From: Catenovulum agarivorans DS-2 | GTDB taxonomy: Bacteria > Pseudomonadota > Gammaproteobacteria > Enterobacterales > Alteromonadaceae | NCBI RefSeq assembly: GCF_000568405.1 | Contig: NZ_ARZY01000014.1 | Coordinates: 37,738 to 101,737, forward strand | Reading direction: 5' to 3' | Length of the DNA: 64,000 nucleotides | In this document: one piece after another, positions 16,921 to 25,323 of the stretch | Layout of the letters: every line of letters starts with the position of its first letter | How positions within the stretch are numbered: position 1 is the stretch's first letter | Made by a program: the position numbers and the translations under genes | The notes under the pieces: generated by a model | Seen by the model: the letters and a program-made list of their open reading frames with translations, nothing else | What the model was told of the DNA's origin: nothing | The model's database searches: none

Positions 16921-17601
16921 ATGAACATTGAGGCTCAAAAAAAAATTGTATTCTTAGGGGCTACTGGAGCTGTTGGTTCAGTCGTTTTAACTCGTGTTTT
17001 AAGTTTTTCTCAAGTCGTGAAAGTATTATGTCTGGGACGAAAAAAAATTGATGTAAAAACCCCAAAATCGAACTTTAAGTCGGAAATTATCGATATTCAT
17101 AACCCCAATACTTATGCGGAGTTAATCCATGGTTTCAACACCGCAATTTGCACCCTAGGTGTTGGTGAACCGTCAAAAGTAACAAAAGATGAATTTGTTG
17201 CAATTGATAAAACTGCAGTTTTAGAATTTGCTAACGTTTGCAAATTGCAAGGTGTAAAACACTTTCAGTTACTTGGATCTGTAGCTGTAGATAGCAACTC
17301 TCGAAATTTTTACCTGCGCACCAAAGGCGAATTAATTGAAGAACTAATTCGACTAAATTTTGAAAGGCTGAGTATCTTTCAACCCTCTATGATCATAACG
17401 CCTAAAAACAGATATGGATTACTACAAGCTTTAACGCTCAAGTTTTGGCCAAAACTTGATTTTATATTGCAAGGTCAGCTTAGAAAATATCGAGGTATAA
17501 AAGTCGAAATATTAGGAAATTCAATAGCCAACAATACTCTAACTAACAGAAGTGGTCTCGAATATTTGAAATATGACGACTTTTTGGCCCTACAAAAATA
17601 G
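16921..17601 (+). CDS. NAD(P)-binding, atypical SDR protein (TIP30/HTATIP2-like)
   Basis: Starts at ATG 16921 (the GTG just before it is less likely), 226 residues. The N-terminal Rossmann motif IVFLGATGAVGSVVLTRVL is followed by ICTLGVGEPSKVTKDEF and HFQLLGSVAVDSNSRNFYLRTKGELIEEL, the pattern of the TIP30-like atypical short-chain dehydrogenases, usually annotated as NAD(P)H-binding or semialdehyde-dehydrogenase-like. Catalytic activity is uncertain. Cytoplasmic, with no clear operon partner. It follows GH29's divergent promoter region (16727-16920), which contains no recognisable operator. A role in sugar metabolism is not supported by sequence. Confidence 0.7.
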   Translation: MNIEAQKKIVFLGATGAVGSVVLTRVLSFSQVVKVLCLGRKKIDVKTPKSNFKSEIIDIHNPNTYAELIHGFNTAICTLGVGEPSKVTKDEFVAIDKTAVLEFANVCKLQGVKHFQLLGSVAVDSNSRNFYLRTKGELIEELIRLNFERLSIFQPSMIITPKNRYGLLQALTLKFWPKLDFILQGQLRKYRGIKVEILGNSIANNTLTNRSGLEYLKYDDFLALQK

Positions 17602-17654
17602 CAGATGACTACAACTAAAAATGTCAGGGTTAGTTGTTTTCAACCAACAAAGGT

Positions 17655-18750
17655 TCACTTTTTGAAATTAGATTTTTTGAAATGAGCGTTAAAGAAACTA
17701 AAGTTAACTCTTGCCCAAAAGGCTCTTTTACGTTTGTGCTGAGCTTTTAACTGCTCGACATATTCACTGTGATGAATGTGAGTCTGATAGTCAGTAATTT
17801 TAGGCGCCAATACAAATAGCTTTTCAAGATATGTTGCAGCGTAGTGATAAGCCTTAGAGCGAGCTGATTGTAAAATATCATCAATTAATGAGCGGTAGCA
17901 TAAACTAGCTGCTAAAGGCTGGGCGTTTTTTGCAAAATTTTTTGCCCAATCAGGCAAAGCATAGTAGCCAACTCTAGGTAACTCACTGGTATTATTAATA
18001 ACCTGATCCGCCGTAACATCGATTGCTTTCAATTCAATTAAACTGCCAACCCTTACACTAAAATCATCAATTGTTTGCGCTTTTGCGACAGCTTGCCGAG
18101 TTAAAATTTCACGCTCGTCTTCACTACTAATTTCAAGCAATGCGGTTAAGTTATGGTGGTTAGGTAACTGTTGATATTGCTGGCGGCGCAGCTCTACTTG
18201 CGCTAAGCAAAATAGCTGTTTTTTCTAGCAAATAATCCCACACTGAATAGCCATTATTGTTAAAGCGTTGTAGCACTTCATCCTGCCAATTTATCGTTTT
18301 TTGGCTAGGTTTTATTGTTTGTTGCACTGCTCGCAATTGTTTAGCAGCGGTTAACCATGTACCAACAAAAGTGCGATAAATATCGCCAATATATCCGCTT
18401 GAATCATCGGCTCGTTCATATACTTTTTCATGGCTTTGCATAAAAGCATCCGCCAGTTCAAATACTGCTTTGTGCTGGGTATTTTGGGAAACTAGCTCAG
18501 CTATTGAATCTGCAATATCATGCAATTCACTGCAAAACGAACGAGTATGGCGATAATCAATAAAGCGGGTACCTCGTTTAACGCTTTGAATGCGTTTTTT
18601 TAATAACTTAACTTGTTCGTAGGCCGATTCTTTACTGGCAAATAACTCAATTTTTTGTTGGAGATTAGGTAAGTCGCTATGCAGTTTTACAATAAACTCT
18701 ATAAGCTCGCTTTTATCTAAATGATCGAGCTTGTTAATCAGTTTGTTCAC
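17655..18750 (-). pseudogene. Frameshifted gene of unknown function (~365 codons)
   Basis: Two reading frames join into one protein. The first (18750 down to ~18220) begins MNKLINKLDHLDKSELIEF and contains VYERADDSSGYIGDIYRTF. The second (from ~18220 to 17655) continues with QLFCLAQVELRRQQYQQLP, then NHHNLTALLEISSEDEREIL. The switch falls at a run of six T at 18219-18224; with one base less the frames fuse smoothly. The DDSSGxIG motif recalls helical proteins of the DUF6880 / SWIM-associated type, but that is from memory and weak. It is either a real pseudogene or a homopolymer sequencing error. The next gene is broken in the same way. Confidence 0.7.
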
Positions 18751-18791
18751 TGTTACTAACCTTAGTTGTTTTGTTTAATTATAAAAAATGC

Positions 18792-18885
18792 TTGAGTTCG
18801 ACTCGAACACACTACTATACTAAGCACAAGTGGATTGGGAGTGCCCGATCGGCGTCATAACCTCGGTGAGTGCATCGAGGTTTTT
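18792..18885 (+). ncRNA. Candidate small RNA unit (promoter plus terminator)
   Basis: A sigma70-like promoter, TTGAGT (18792-18797), 18-base spacer, TATACT (18816-18821), is followed ~40 bases later by a 7-bp hairpin AACCTCG / CGAGGTT (18859-18882) and TTTTT. This would give a ~58-nt transcript starting near 18828, with an extra short GCCCGATCGGC hairpin. No ORF is present. It could also be a chance promoter plus the terminator of something lost. Confidence 0.3.
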
Positions 18886-18906
18886 CGCTTTCTAGAGCCA
18901 AGAAAA

Positions 18907-19676
18907 TTACGGAAAATGTTTTAACCCCCATTGGTCAAATCCTTTACCAATTTCACATCTGCCACCTTCACAATAAAATTTTTTAGTGAGAATTTCAAAA
19001 GCACGATTGGTTTGTTTGGGATCAATTACGTGGCGACCAATTGGACGTGCTACTAAATCAGCTAATTGTAACCCTGCTGAATTTGACGTTTTAGCTGCCA
19101 TACGAATTTTAAAAGGCAGATCAAGTTGATACTTATTTTCACCATCACAAATACGGCGAAACTCTAGCTCTAATTCATTGTCTTCTTTTGCACCTCGGCG
19201 TTCGACTATCACATGAGTTTCTAACTCTTCTTGCCCTTTTTCTTTAACCAAAGCAAACAAAGTTTCTAAACAATGTTTTAACGCAATATGATAAATATTG
19301 TCTGTGTCGTCTGGCGTAGAAATTTTATGCTTTTCAATAACACACGAAGCCAAAATAAAATTACTGTTATCAATAATCTCGCTGAGTCGCCCGATAAATT
19401 TTTGTTTTTCTGCTCTATCTTTAAAAATAACAAAATCGCCTTTTTCTTTGCGTATTTCGTGATCATGCAATATCACCAAATCATGACCAAAATAATCAAA
19501 TTTTAACTGCTGCAATTTCGGTACAACTTTGCCAATGAATGTGATTTATAAAAAATACAAAATGCGAGTACAAACACCGGATAATCTGGATTTATTGACG
19601 TTAAGCTGTGGTCGCCGCTTCCATCAACATATACAACAAAGTCACTAAATTTTTGCGGTTGATTTTCACTTGTCAT
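18907..19676 (-). pseudogene. Frameshifted DUF3800 family gene
   Basis: The ATG at 19676 (MTSENQPQKF) follows AAGGAAG. The first frame gives VVYVDGSGDHS and YPVFVLAFCIFYK, then the product continues in another frame as ITFIGKVVPKLQQLKFDYFG, HEIRKEKGDF, and near the end SAGLQLADLVARPIGRH. Together this is DUF3800, a family with an RNase H-like D-x-S-G-D start (here DGSGD) and an LADLVA C-terminal motif, often on mobile or accessory DNA. One missing T around 19545-19547 breaks the frame. Neighbour 17655-18750 is also broken at a homopolymer, so either both decayed or this stretch has sequence errors. Confidence 0.8.
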
Positions 19677-20173
19677 ATTTTTTCTTCCTTGTTTTTGCTC
19701 GACGTTATTACCTAACATTTGTGCTCTTTTTCTGATTTTTGTACGCTTACGGTCTTTTTGGCAATAATAGACCACTGTTAAATAACTTGCGAACAATGGC
19801 TCTTTTTTGATCATCTGAATATTTCACTTAACACTGACCTACCGCCTCTGTATTTTTTATGAAAGCTTCCAATACTGTAACCATTCATTCGATACAAGTG
19901 AGCTAAACAGAGTCGATATTGCTTGTTATTTTAAGTTGCACCGAAAGTTAAATTAAGCAGCTTTGTTATTTTAATATGTCGATGGCATCGACATGAACAG
20001 ACAACATGTCGATATTTTTGGAAAATTTCGACATTAGAATACTAACACGCATAAAAAACACGATATTTTGTGCACGTTTTAGCGCTTTGGTTTTGCAAGC
20101 GGTGTTAGTCTGTTAATGCAATTGTTTTACTCTAGCGCTTGAAAAACCACTTAATTGGACATATCTTCACCGC
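19677..20173. promoter_or_regulatory. Long intergenic region before the secDF2 leader ORF
   Basis: About 500 bases without a supported gene. The half next to DUF3800 shows nothing definite. The half next to the leader ORF contains the two ATGTCGA palindromes described separately and a distant inverted repeat ACTAACAC (20041-20048) / GTGTTAGT (20102-20109). It is probably the promoter and regulatory region of the leader-secD2-secF2 unit. Confidence 0.5.
19976..20034. promoter_or_regulatory. Pair of ATGTCGA palindromes (candidate operators)
   Basis: Site 1 (19976-19994) is ATGTCGAT-GGC-ATCGACAT. Site 2 (20006-20034) has outer arms ATGTCGA / TCGACAT and inner arms ATTTT / AAAAT around TGG, with one T-T mismatch. 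The sites share the ATGTCGA half-site and are ~30 bases apart centre to centre, about three helical turns. This suggests a dimeric repressor or activator bound cooperatively upstream of the leader-secDF2 unit. No regulator is identified. Confidence 0.5.
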
Positions 20174-20644
20174 ATGAGATTTGAAGCCGATACAAAAATG
20201 GTTAAAACATTTTTGTCCGTTTTATTGTTATGTGTGTTTATGCTACTGAATATGGGTAGTCGGGCTTCTATTGCCGAAAATTTGCAAACACAATCGACAA
20301 GCATTTCCATTTCTGTTGACGCTACTGCTGCAATTGACAACTTAAATCTAGACCAAACAGGGTTGGTGCATAAGTTACCAGCCCCAAACCCAGCTGAGTT
20401 GCCGCATCGCAACCCAGTAACCCACCCGAGTTATTTTCTCGACAGTGAGCAGCAACCTGACTATCAACTCATTTATGCTTTAGCTGATCCTGACATACCG
20501 CGTATTGTTATATATCAACTTATAAAACCTGTCACACAGCCTTGGTATCAATGTACTTCAAGGCCGCGCACTGGTGCGATTGATAATTGCCAACCGGCAA
20601 ATTTAACCTATCGCTCTCAACTCACCTTCGCTCACATTAGCTGA
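20174..20644 (+). CDS. Candidate VemP-like secretion-monitor leader peptide upstream of secD2
   Basis: 156 residues with no recognised domain. The N-terminus has a Sec signal (MVKTFLSVLLLCVFMLLN, with possible cleavage after RASIA near residue 34); an internal ATG at 20198 would give a more typical signal peptide. The mature part is Pro- and Gln-rich with two cysteines (127, 139). It lies 128 bases upstream of a second secD/secF pair. In Vibrio, VemP has the same place: a secreted arrest peptide of similar size (~159 residues) whose stalled ribosome exposes the secD2 ribosome-binding site. Here the last four codons plus two bases of the stop codon are complementary to the secD2 ribosome-binding region. 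Arrest itself is inferred; the C-terminus (RSQLTFAHIS) shows no arrest motif I can name. Confidence 0.65.
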   Translation: MRFEADTKMVKTFLSVLLLCVFMLLNMGSRASIAENLQTQSTSISISVDATAAIDNLNLDQTGLVHKLPAPNPAELPHRNPVTHPSYFLDSEQQPDYQLIYALADPDIPRIVIYQLIKPVTQPWYQCTSRPRTGAIDNCQPANLTYRSQLTFAHIS

Positions 20645-20763
20645 TATTTATTTTAAAGCAGCGCCTAAACCAATTCATTTGAGTATTGTTTTTGGCATTA
20701 AAATTTTTATGAGTTTTAAGCTGGTTTTGAGTAGCCCTTTGTACTGCTCACCAGCTAAGTGAG
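20631..20763 (+). promoter_or_regulatory. RNA switch controlling secD2 translation
   Basis: CTCACATTAGCTG (20631-20643, end of the leader ORF) pairs with CAGCTAAGTGAG (20752-20763), giving 12 Watson-Crick pairs with one bulged A, plus a flanking G-U. This occludes TAAGTGAG, the only plausible ribosome-binding region before the secD2 ATG at 20773. A competing hairpin, AGCTGGT (20719-20725) / ACCAGCT (20750-20756), uses the CAGCT part and leaves GTGAG free. A ribosome stalled at the end of the leader would block the first fold and allow the second. Confidence 0.6.
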
Positions 20764-20772
20764 TTTATTATT

Positions 20773-22593
20773 ATGTTTACAAAATCACCCAATGCACAAG
20801 CTGCTTGGCAAGTGCGGTTCAAGCGTATATGCGTTGTTGCTGTCATACTGCTACTGGCAGTTTGTGCTTTACCGAATTTATACCAAAACAAAACCCTATT
20901 AAGTATCCGTCCGTTAACAAACGAGCATACTTTGCCCAACAACGACTTAGTCAAACAAGTTTTAGAACAGCACCACTTCAAGGTTGCCTATATTGATTCA
21001 AGCAACACAACAACTGTTGAACTTACCCAACAAACTGAGTCAGCTGCTGCGCAGCAGTTGCTCGCACAATCATTTGGCGAGCGCGCATCCATTACAGTAA
21101 TAGAACAAGCAACCGCCCCACTCTGGCTGCAAAAATTGAGTTTATCACCAATAAAACTCGGTTTAGATTTAAATGGAGGTGTATTGTTTGTGCTGAAAGT
21201 TGACACCAACAAAGCACTTGAAAAACGCATGGAAAATATCGCGTTAGAAGCGCAAGCGATTCGAGTGAAAGACAAACTGCACGGCGTTCGTATTGAACAA
21301 AATACAACTCAGGGGTTGCAATTGGTTGCTACGCCACAGGGACAAACTGGGTTACAGCAACTACAAAACAAGCTATTAAAACAGTATCCACATTTAGATG
21401 TGCACACAAAACAACAAGGCAACTTACCCCGTGCAACTTTAAATTATAGTGAGGCAGGACAAGCTGAATTTAACCAACAAATCATGCTGCAAGCGTTAAC
21501 AACGCTGCGCTCTCGCATTGAAGAATTAGGCATAACCGAGGCGGTAACTCAACGCCAAGGTGAGAATTATATCCGTATTGAACTACCCGGTGTACAAGAC
21601 CCAGCTGCAGCTAAACGCATTATTGGCGCAACTGCACAATTGTCGTTTCATGCACTGCAAGACTTTGCTGGTAAACAAGTTGAAGCCGAGCATGGCATGG
21701 TAAATATAAATCCCTTAGCAATATTTACGGGTGCGGATATTGATAGCGCGCAAGCTGGCAGAGATGAATACGGCAAACCACTAGTTGAACTGAATTTATC
21801 GCCACAAGGCGGTAATAAAATGCTGCATTTCACTCGCGATAATGTCGGCAAACCTATGGCAACTGTATACAGCGAATATATTGCAGACACTAATGGCGAA
21901 ATTCAGCAAAGCAGTAAAGCAATTTCTGTCGCAACCATACAGCAAGTGCTGGGACAAAGGTTCAGCATTACCAACCTAGACTCTTGGCAAAAAGCGCAAG
22001 ATTTAGCTTTGTTATTGCGAGCAGGCTCGTTAGATGCCCCCTTAACCATAGTTACCGAGCGCACTATAGGGCCAAGTTTGGGCGAGCAAAATATTAGCAG
22101 TGGTTTTCAAGCTCTGGCACTTGGCTTGTCTTTAACCTTGGCTTTTATGTTGTTGTGGTATCGAAAACTTGGGCTCATCGCCTGCATTGCACTGTTTGCC
22201 AATTTAATTTGTTTAATTGGATTAATGTCACTTTTACCCGGCGTGGTATTAACCTTACCTGGTATTGCTGGTTTAGTTTTAACCATAGGCATGGCGGTTG
22301 ATACCAATGTGATTATTTTTGAACGTATAAAAGAGGAGCGTAAACAAGGAACTAGCATGGTTGCGGCACTGCAGCGAGGTTATAAACAAGCACAAAGCAG
22401 TATTATTGATGCCAATTTAACCACTATGATCAGCGCAATTGTTTTAATGTCGATAGGCTATGGGCCAATTAAAGGTTTTGCTATTACGCTAGCGCTGGGC
22501 ATTGTCACCAGTATGTTTTGTGGTGTTGTGGTTTCAGCACAATTGTCACAATGCTTTTATCGCTTTAATTCAGCAGCAACTAAAGGAGCATAA
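20773..22593 (+). CDS. secD: SecD, second copy (SecD2-like)
   Basis: 606 residues, the length of gammaproteobacterial SecD. N-terminal membrane helix, then the D1 motif LGLDLNGGVLFVLKV, the large periplasmic domain with LRSRIEELGITEAVTQRQGEN and IELPGVQDP, then five C-terminal helices with GLVLTIGMAVDTNVIIFERIKEE (D4 motif, with the cation-pathway Asp) and GFAITLALGIVTSMF. SecD and SecF use the proton or sodium gradient to pull preproteins through SecYEG. The lack of yajC/tgt next to it, and the leader ORF instead, indicate the accessory paralogous pair rather than the main operon. Translation is probably controlled by the upstream RNA fold. Confidence 0.92.
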   Translation: MFTKSPNAQAAWQVRFKRICVVAVILLLAVCALPNLYQNKTLLSIRPLTNEHTLPNNDLVKQVLEQHHFKVAYIDSSNTTTVELTQQTESAAAQQLLAQSFGERASITVIEQATAPLWLQKLSLSPIKLGLDLNGGVLFVLKVDTNKALEKRMENIALEAQAIRVKDKLHGVRIEQNTTQGLQLVATPQGQTGLQQLQNKLLKQYPHLDVHTKQQGNLPRATLNYSEAGQAEFNQQIMLQALTTLRSRIEELGITEAVTQRQGENYIRIELPGVQDPAAAKRIIGATAQLSFHALQDFAGKQVEAEHGMVNINPLAIFTGADIDSAQAGRDEYGKPLVELNLSPQGGNKMLHFTRDNVGKPMATVYSEYIADTNGEIQQSSKAISVATIQQVLGQRFSITNLDSWQKAQDLALLLRAGSLDAPLTIVTERTIGPSLGEQNISSGFQALALGLSLTLAFMLLWYRKLGLIACIALFANLICLIGLMSLLPGVVLTLPGIAGLVLTIGMAVDTNVIIFERIKEERKQGTSMVAALQRGYKQAQSSIIDANLTTMISAIVLMSIGYGPIKGFAITLALGIVTSMFCGVVVSAQLSQCFYRFNSAATKGA

Positions 22594-22594
22594 C

Positions 22595-23497
22595 ATGGAT
22601 AATATTTGGCAAAAGGTTAGAACATTCGGCTTAAGTTTAAGTATTGTCGCCGTTTTACTAAGCTGTTTATTAATCGCCCAATTTGGTTTACAGCTTGGTC
22701 AAGATTTTACCGGCGGCTATGTTACTGAGTTTCAAATTGCTCGCGATTTAACGGTCAATGCATTCGAACAACAATTATCACCCTATGTTGAAGGTGAATT
22801 TAAGTTATCTAACATAGGTGCGCTGCAATGGCAATTGTTTCAACCTCCGCAAGAAAACTTAGCACAACCACTTGCATGGCAAAGTGCACTACCCGCAGAT
22901 TTAGGCTTACAAATTTTAGATAGCCGCTATGTTGGTGCTCAAATAGGCGCTGAGCTCATTGAACAAGGAGGACTTGCATTATTGATGAGTTTATTTGCTG
23001 TTGCTATCTATTTGATTATACGTTTTGAATGGCGACTCGCCCTATCGGCCTGCTTAGCATTATTGCATGATGTACTACTGACTGTTGCTTGGTTTGCATA
23101 TACTGGCATGGAATTCAATTTAACTGTATTAGCCGCTTTGTTGGCCATAATTGGTTATTCGTTAAACGACTCCATTATAATCGGTGACAAAGTCAGAGAG
23201 TTAGTTCGCGCTTATCCAGATAAACCGGTTGCCAATACAATTAACCAAGCATTGGCAAGTACGTTAGGTAGAACAATTATTACCTCGTCAACCACCTTAA
23301 CAACTATCGCCGCTATTTGGTGGTTAGGAGGTGCTAGTTTAGAGGGTTTTGCCAGTGCATTATTTGTCGGAATTGTCTTGGGTACTTGGTCATCCATTTT
23401 TGTTAGTGCTACTTTGCCACAATGGTTAGGGCTAAGTTACAACAACTACCAGCAAAACCTATCAGAGAGAGAACTCCAGCAACTCGCAGAGCCCTAA
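22595..23497 (+). CDS. secF: SecF, second copy (SecF2-like)
   Basis: Starts at ATG 22595 (MDNIWQKVRTFG), preceded by AAAGGAG, one base after the secD2 stop; 300 residues. First helix near residues 11-30, then LGQDFTGGYVTEF, periplasmic region, and five helices with VLAALLAIIGYSLNDSIIIGDKVRE, the SecF D4-equivalent motif, followed by TLGRTIITSSTTLTTIAA. It forms the translocase accessory complex with SecD. Standard SecF has VFDRVRE at the IIGDKVRE position, a small deviation fitting a paralogue. A long perfect hairpin follows 13 bases after the stop. Confidence 0.92.
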   Translation: MDNIWQKVRTFGLSLSIVAVLLSCLLIAQFGLQLGQDFTGGYVTEFQIARDLTVNAFEQQLSPYVEGEFKLSNIGALQWQLFQPPQENLAQPLAWQSALPADLGLQILDSRYVGAQIGAELIEQGGLALLMSLFAVAIYLIIRFEWRLALSACLALLHDVLLTVAWFAYTGMEFNLTVLAALLAIIGYSLNDSIIIGDKVRELVRAYPDKPVANTINQALASTLGRTIITSSTTLTTIAAIWWLGGASLEGFASALFVGIVLGTWSSIFVSATLPQWLGLSYNNYQQNLSERELQQLAEP

Positions 23498-23510
23498 GGC
23501 TGATGTCGTA

Positions 23511-23545
23511 AATATTCTCCCTTGCCTTATGCAAGGGAGAATATT
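23511..23545 (+). terminator. 15-bp perfect hairpin after secF2
   Basis: AATATTCTCCCTTGC (23511-23525) and GCAAGGGAGAATATT (23531-23545) around loop CTTAT. It has no clear T-tail, but lies between convergent secF2 and the VOC gene, so it probably ends both transcripts or stabilises their 3' ends. Confidence 0.65.
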
Positions 23546-23575
23546 GTGACTTTAATTAAAATACTGTCAGGTTTA

Positions 23576-23953
23576 TTAACTGGCATTTGGATTAAAATGA
23601 AAGTTTAGTTTATTTCCATCCAAGTCTCTTATATATGCGCAATAAAAACCGCCAGAGCGTATTCCGGGAGCTCCCTCATCCGACGCGCCTAGCGCCAATG
23701 ACTTTGCATAAAGCTGGTCGACCTGCTGTTTAGAACTGGCTTGTAGGGCAACCATAGTACCATTTCCAACACTTGCCATTTCTCCGTTGTAAGGACGGAT
23801 AATAGTAAAAATAACTGACTTCTTATCTTTGGCCCAAGCGATACTGCGCTCATCTGTAAAGATTTTTTTCACATCCATAATTTTAAAAATCTGCTCATAG
23901 AAAGCACCCGCTCTATCGATATCATTTGAGCCCAACGTTATATATCCAATCAT
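23576..23953 (-). CDS. VOC-superfamily protein (glyoxalase/bleomycin-resistance-like)
   Basis: 125 residues starting MIGYITLGSNDIDRAGAFYEQIF, with IRDLDGNKLNFHFNP near the C-terminus, the usual two halves of a vicinal-oxygen-chelate domain. Expected metal ligands are not clearly complete (the second half has D-G-N-K-L-N), so function may be binding or an unknown enzymatic step. Cytoplasmic monocistronic gene, convergent with secF2. Confidence 0.8.
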   Translation of the reverse strand: MIGYITLGSNDIDRAGAFYEQIFKIMDVKKIFTDERSIAWAKDKKSVIFTIIRPYNGEMASVGNGTMVALQASSKQQVDQLYAKSLALGASDEGAPGIRSGGFYCAYIRDLDGNKLNFHFNPNAS

Positions 23954-24100
23954 AATTTTTACTTCCGTTTTTATTTAGCAACACTGTTTAACGAGTATAA
24001 CCTTCAATTTAATTATGGGTAGAAAACCAATATTTCGAATTGATGCTATAAAATCACATATTGTGTACAATCAAATATCATCTAAATTTGTGGTTTGGTT

Positions 24101-25234
24101 ATGAAAGGTTCGATTGTCGCGTTATCTGCAGTAATGCTTTGCATTGTTGGTTTGTTTTCATTTTTTCTTCGGCAGCCTGCCGATTCGCTAGCACAATCAA
24201 ACAATCCAACCACAAGTGAAGTTGTACTTGATGATGTAAAATACTTAACACCAACACATACTGTGCATGACTCTTCTAACCTTAAATCCCCTTCTGACTG
24301 TGAAAAAGCCCTCTTGCCACTTGATAATCGACAACATATTAAAAGCTGTATTGATTTATTGTCCGCTGAACAGCCACCATCAATTGAACACTTAATGAAT
24401 TTATACAAAGCATGGGGGGCAGTAGATTTGAACAACGCATTGGCGCATTTAGTTGCCCAACCCGCTGAAATTTCGAGCTATTTAATTTATGACGTGATCA
24501 GTGCTGCAAGCTCAGATAACTTAAATTCAGTGTTAGCTTGGCTCGAATCACAAACACTAGAAGAAAACCTCAAGTCTGATTTAATCGTATCTGCCTATGT
24601 TGGTGCGAGTGAAAATAACCAAGCGTCGATATTGGCGTTAGCTGAAAACCTAACCAATCCACAATTAAAAACTCAAATAATAGACAGTATTTTAGTTAAT
24701 TGGGCAAAGGTTGAATATGCAGCTGTATTAGCTTGGATTGAAGGGCGCGAGCGACCTTATATGTACCACACAGTTATCAACAAACTAGTGTTAAATATGT
24801 TAGAGCAACAACCCGCTGAAGCTTTATATTATTTAGAGTTAATGCCAGAAAATCCGCAGAAAACCAAACTGATATCTCGCTACGCGCATGTAACAGCAAA
24901 GCAAGATTTAAGCTCGGCTTTAACTTGGGCAATAACATTAGATGAACCAGCTGAGCGCGCCGCAGCATTAACCTCTATTTTAGACTTAGCGGTAGCCGAG
25001 CCACAAAATCAGCAATTCGCTTGGCAACTGGCGCTAAACGAAACAGAAGCTAGCGTTCAACAACAACTGCTAACGAGTGTTGCGCAAAATATCGCAAATC
25101 AGGATGTATTGTGGCTGGTTGACAAGTTTGCTGGTGTTCCTGAGAGCAGTAAAGCTGAAGTTGCTCAAATTATTGTACAAAAGTGGCGAGAAATAGATGA
25201 AGAAGCTGCGAATAACTGGGCGAATTCGTTATAA
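24101..25234 (+). CDS. Membrane-anchored helical repeat protein, unknown function
   Basis: ATG at 24101 is preferred to the TTG two codons earlier; 377 residues. A single N-terminal hydrophobic segment (IVALSAVMLCIVGLFSFFL) acts as signal anchor, followed by a polar linker and, from residue ~75, all-helical repeats of ~35 residues with a recurring W (LAWLESQTLEE, WAKVEYAAVLAWIEGRE, LTWAITLDEPAERA, DEEAANNWANSL). It looks like a TPR/HEAT-like superhelix exposed to the periplasm, perhaps a binding platform. I do not recognise the family. It stands alone between the VOC gene and the convergent agarase. Confidence 0.7.
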   Translation: MKGSIVALSAVMLCIVGLFSFFLRQPADSLAQSNNPTTSEVVLDDVKYLTPTHTVHDSSNLKSPSDCEKALLPLDNRQHIKSCIDLLSAEQPPSIEHLMNLYKAWGAVDLNNALAHLVAQPAEISSYLIYDVISAASSDNLNSVLAWLESQTLEENLKSDLIVSAYVGASENNQASILALAENLTNPQLKTQIIDSILVNWAKVEYAAVLAWIEGRERPYMYHTVINKLVLNMLEQQPAEALYYLELMPENPQKTKLISRYAHVTAKQDLSSALTWAITLDEPAERAAALTSILDLAVAEPQNQQFAWQLALNETEASVQQQLLTSVAQNIANQDVLWLVDKFAGVPESSKAEVAQIIVQKWREIDEEAANNWANSL

Positions 25235-25254
25235 AGTAACCTACCTCTTGAATA

Positions 25255-25290
25255 AAAAGAAACCCGCTACCAGTTAACTGATTGCGGGTT
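25255..25290 (-). terminator. Terminator of the agarase gene
   Basis: Read on the minus strand: AACCCGC, 16-base spacer including AGTTAACT, GCGGGTT, then TTCTTTTTATT. Stem arms are at 25261-25267 and 25284-25290. A good rho-independent terminator ~35 bases after the agarase stop; it can also stop the convergent upstream gene less strongly. Confidence 0.8.
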
Positions 25291-25323
25291 AAACTAAGTT
25301 AGTACGAGTTGGTACTAGCTAGT

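Noticed and set aside
18798..18810. GTTCGACTCGAAC as part of a tRNA (T-arm)
   Set aside because: No acceptor, anticodon or D-arm can be built around it; it is better read as spacer of a promoter-like sequence.
20041..20109. ACTAACAC/GTGTTAGT inverted repeat as a riboswitch
   Set aside because: Arms are 8 bp and 53 bases apart, and no conserved riboswitch core is visible; left as a possible leader fold only.
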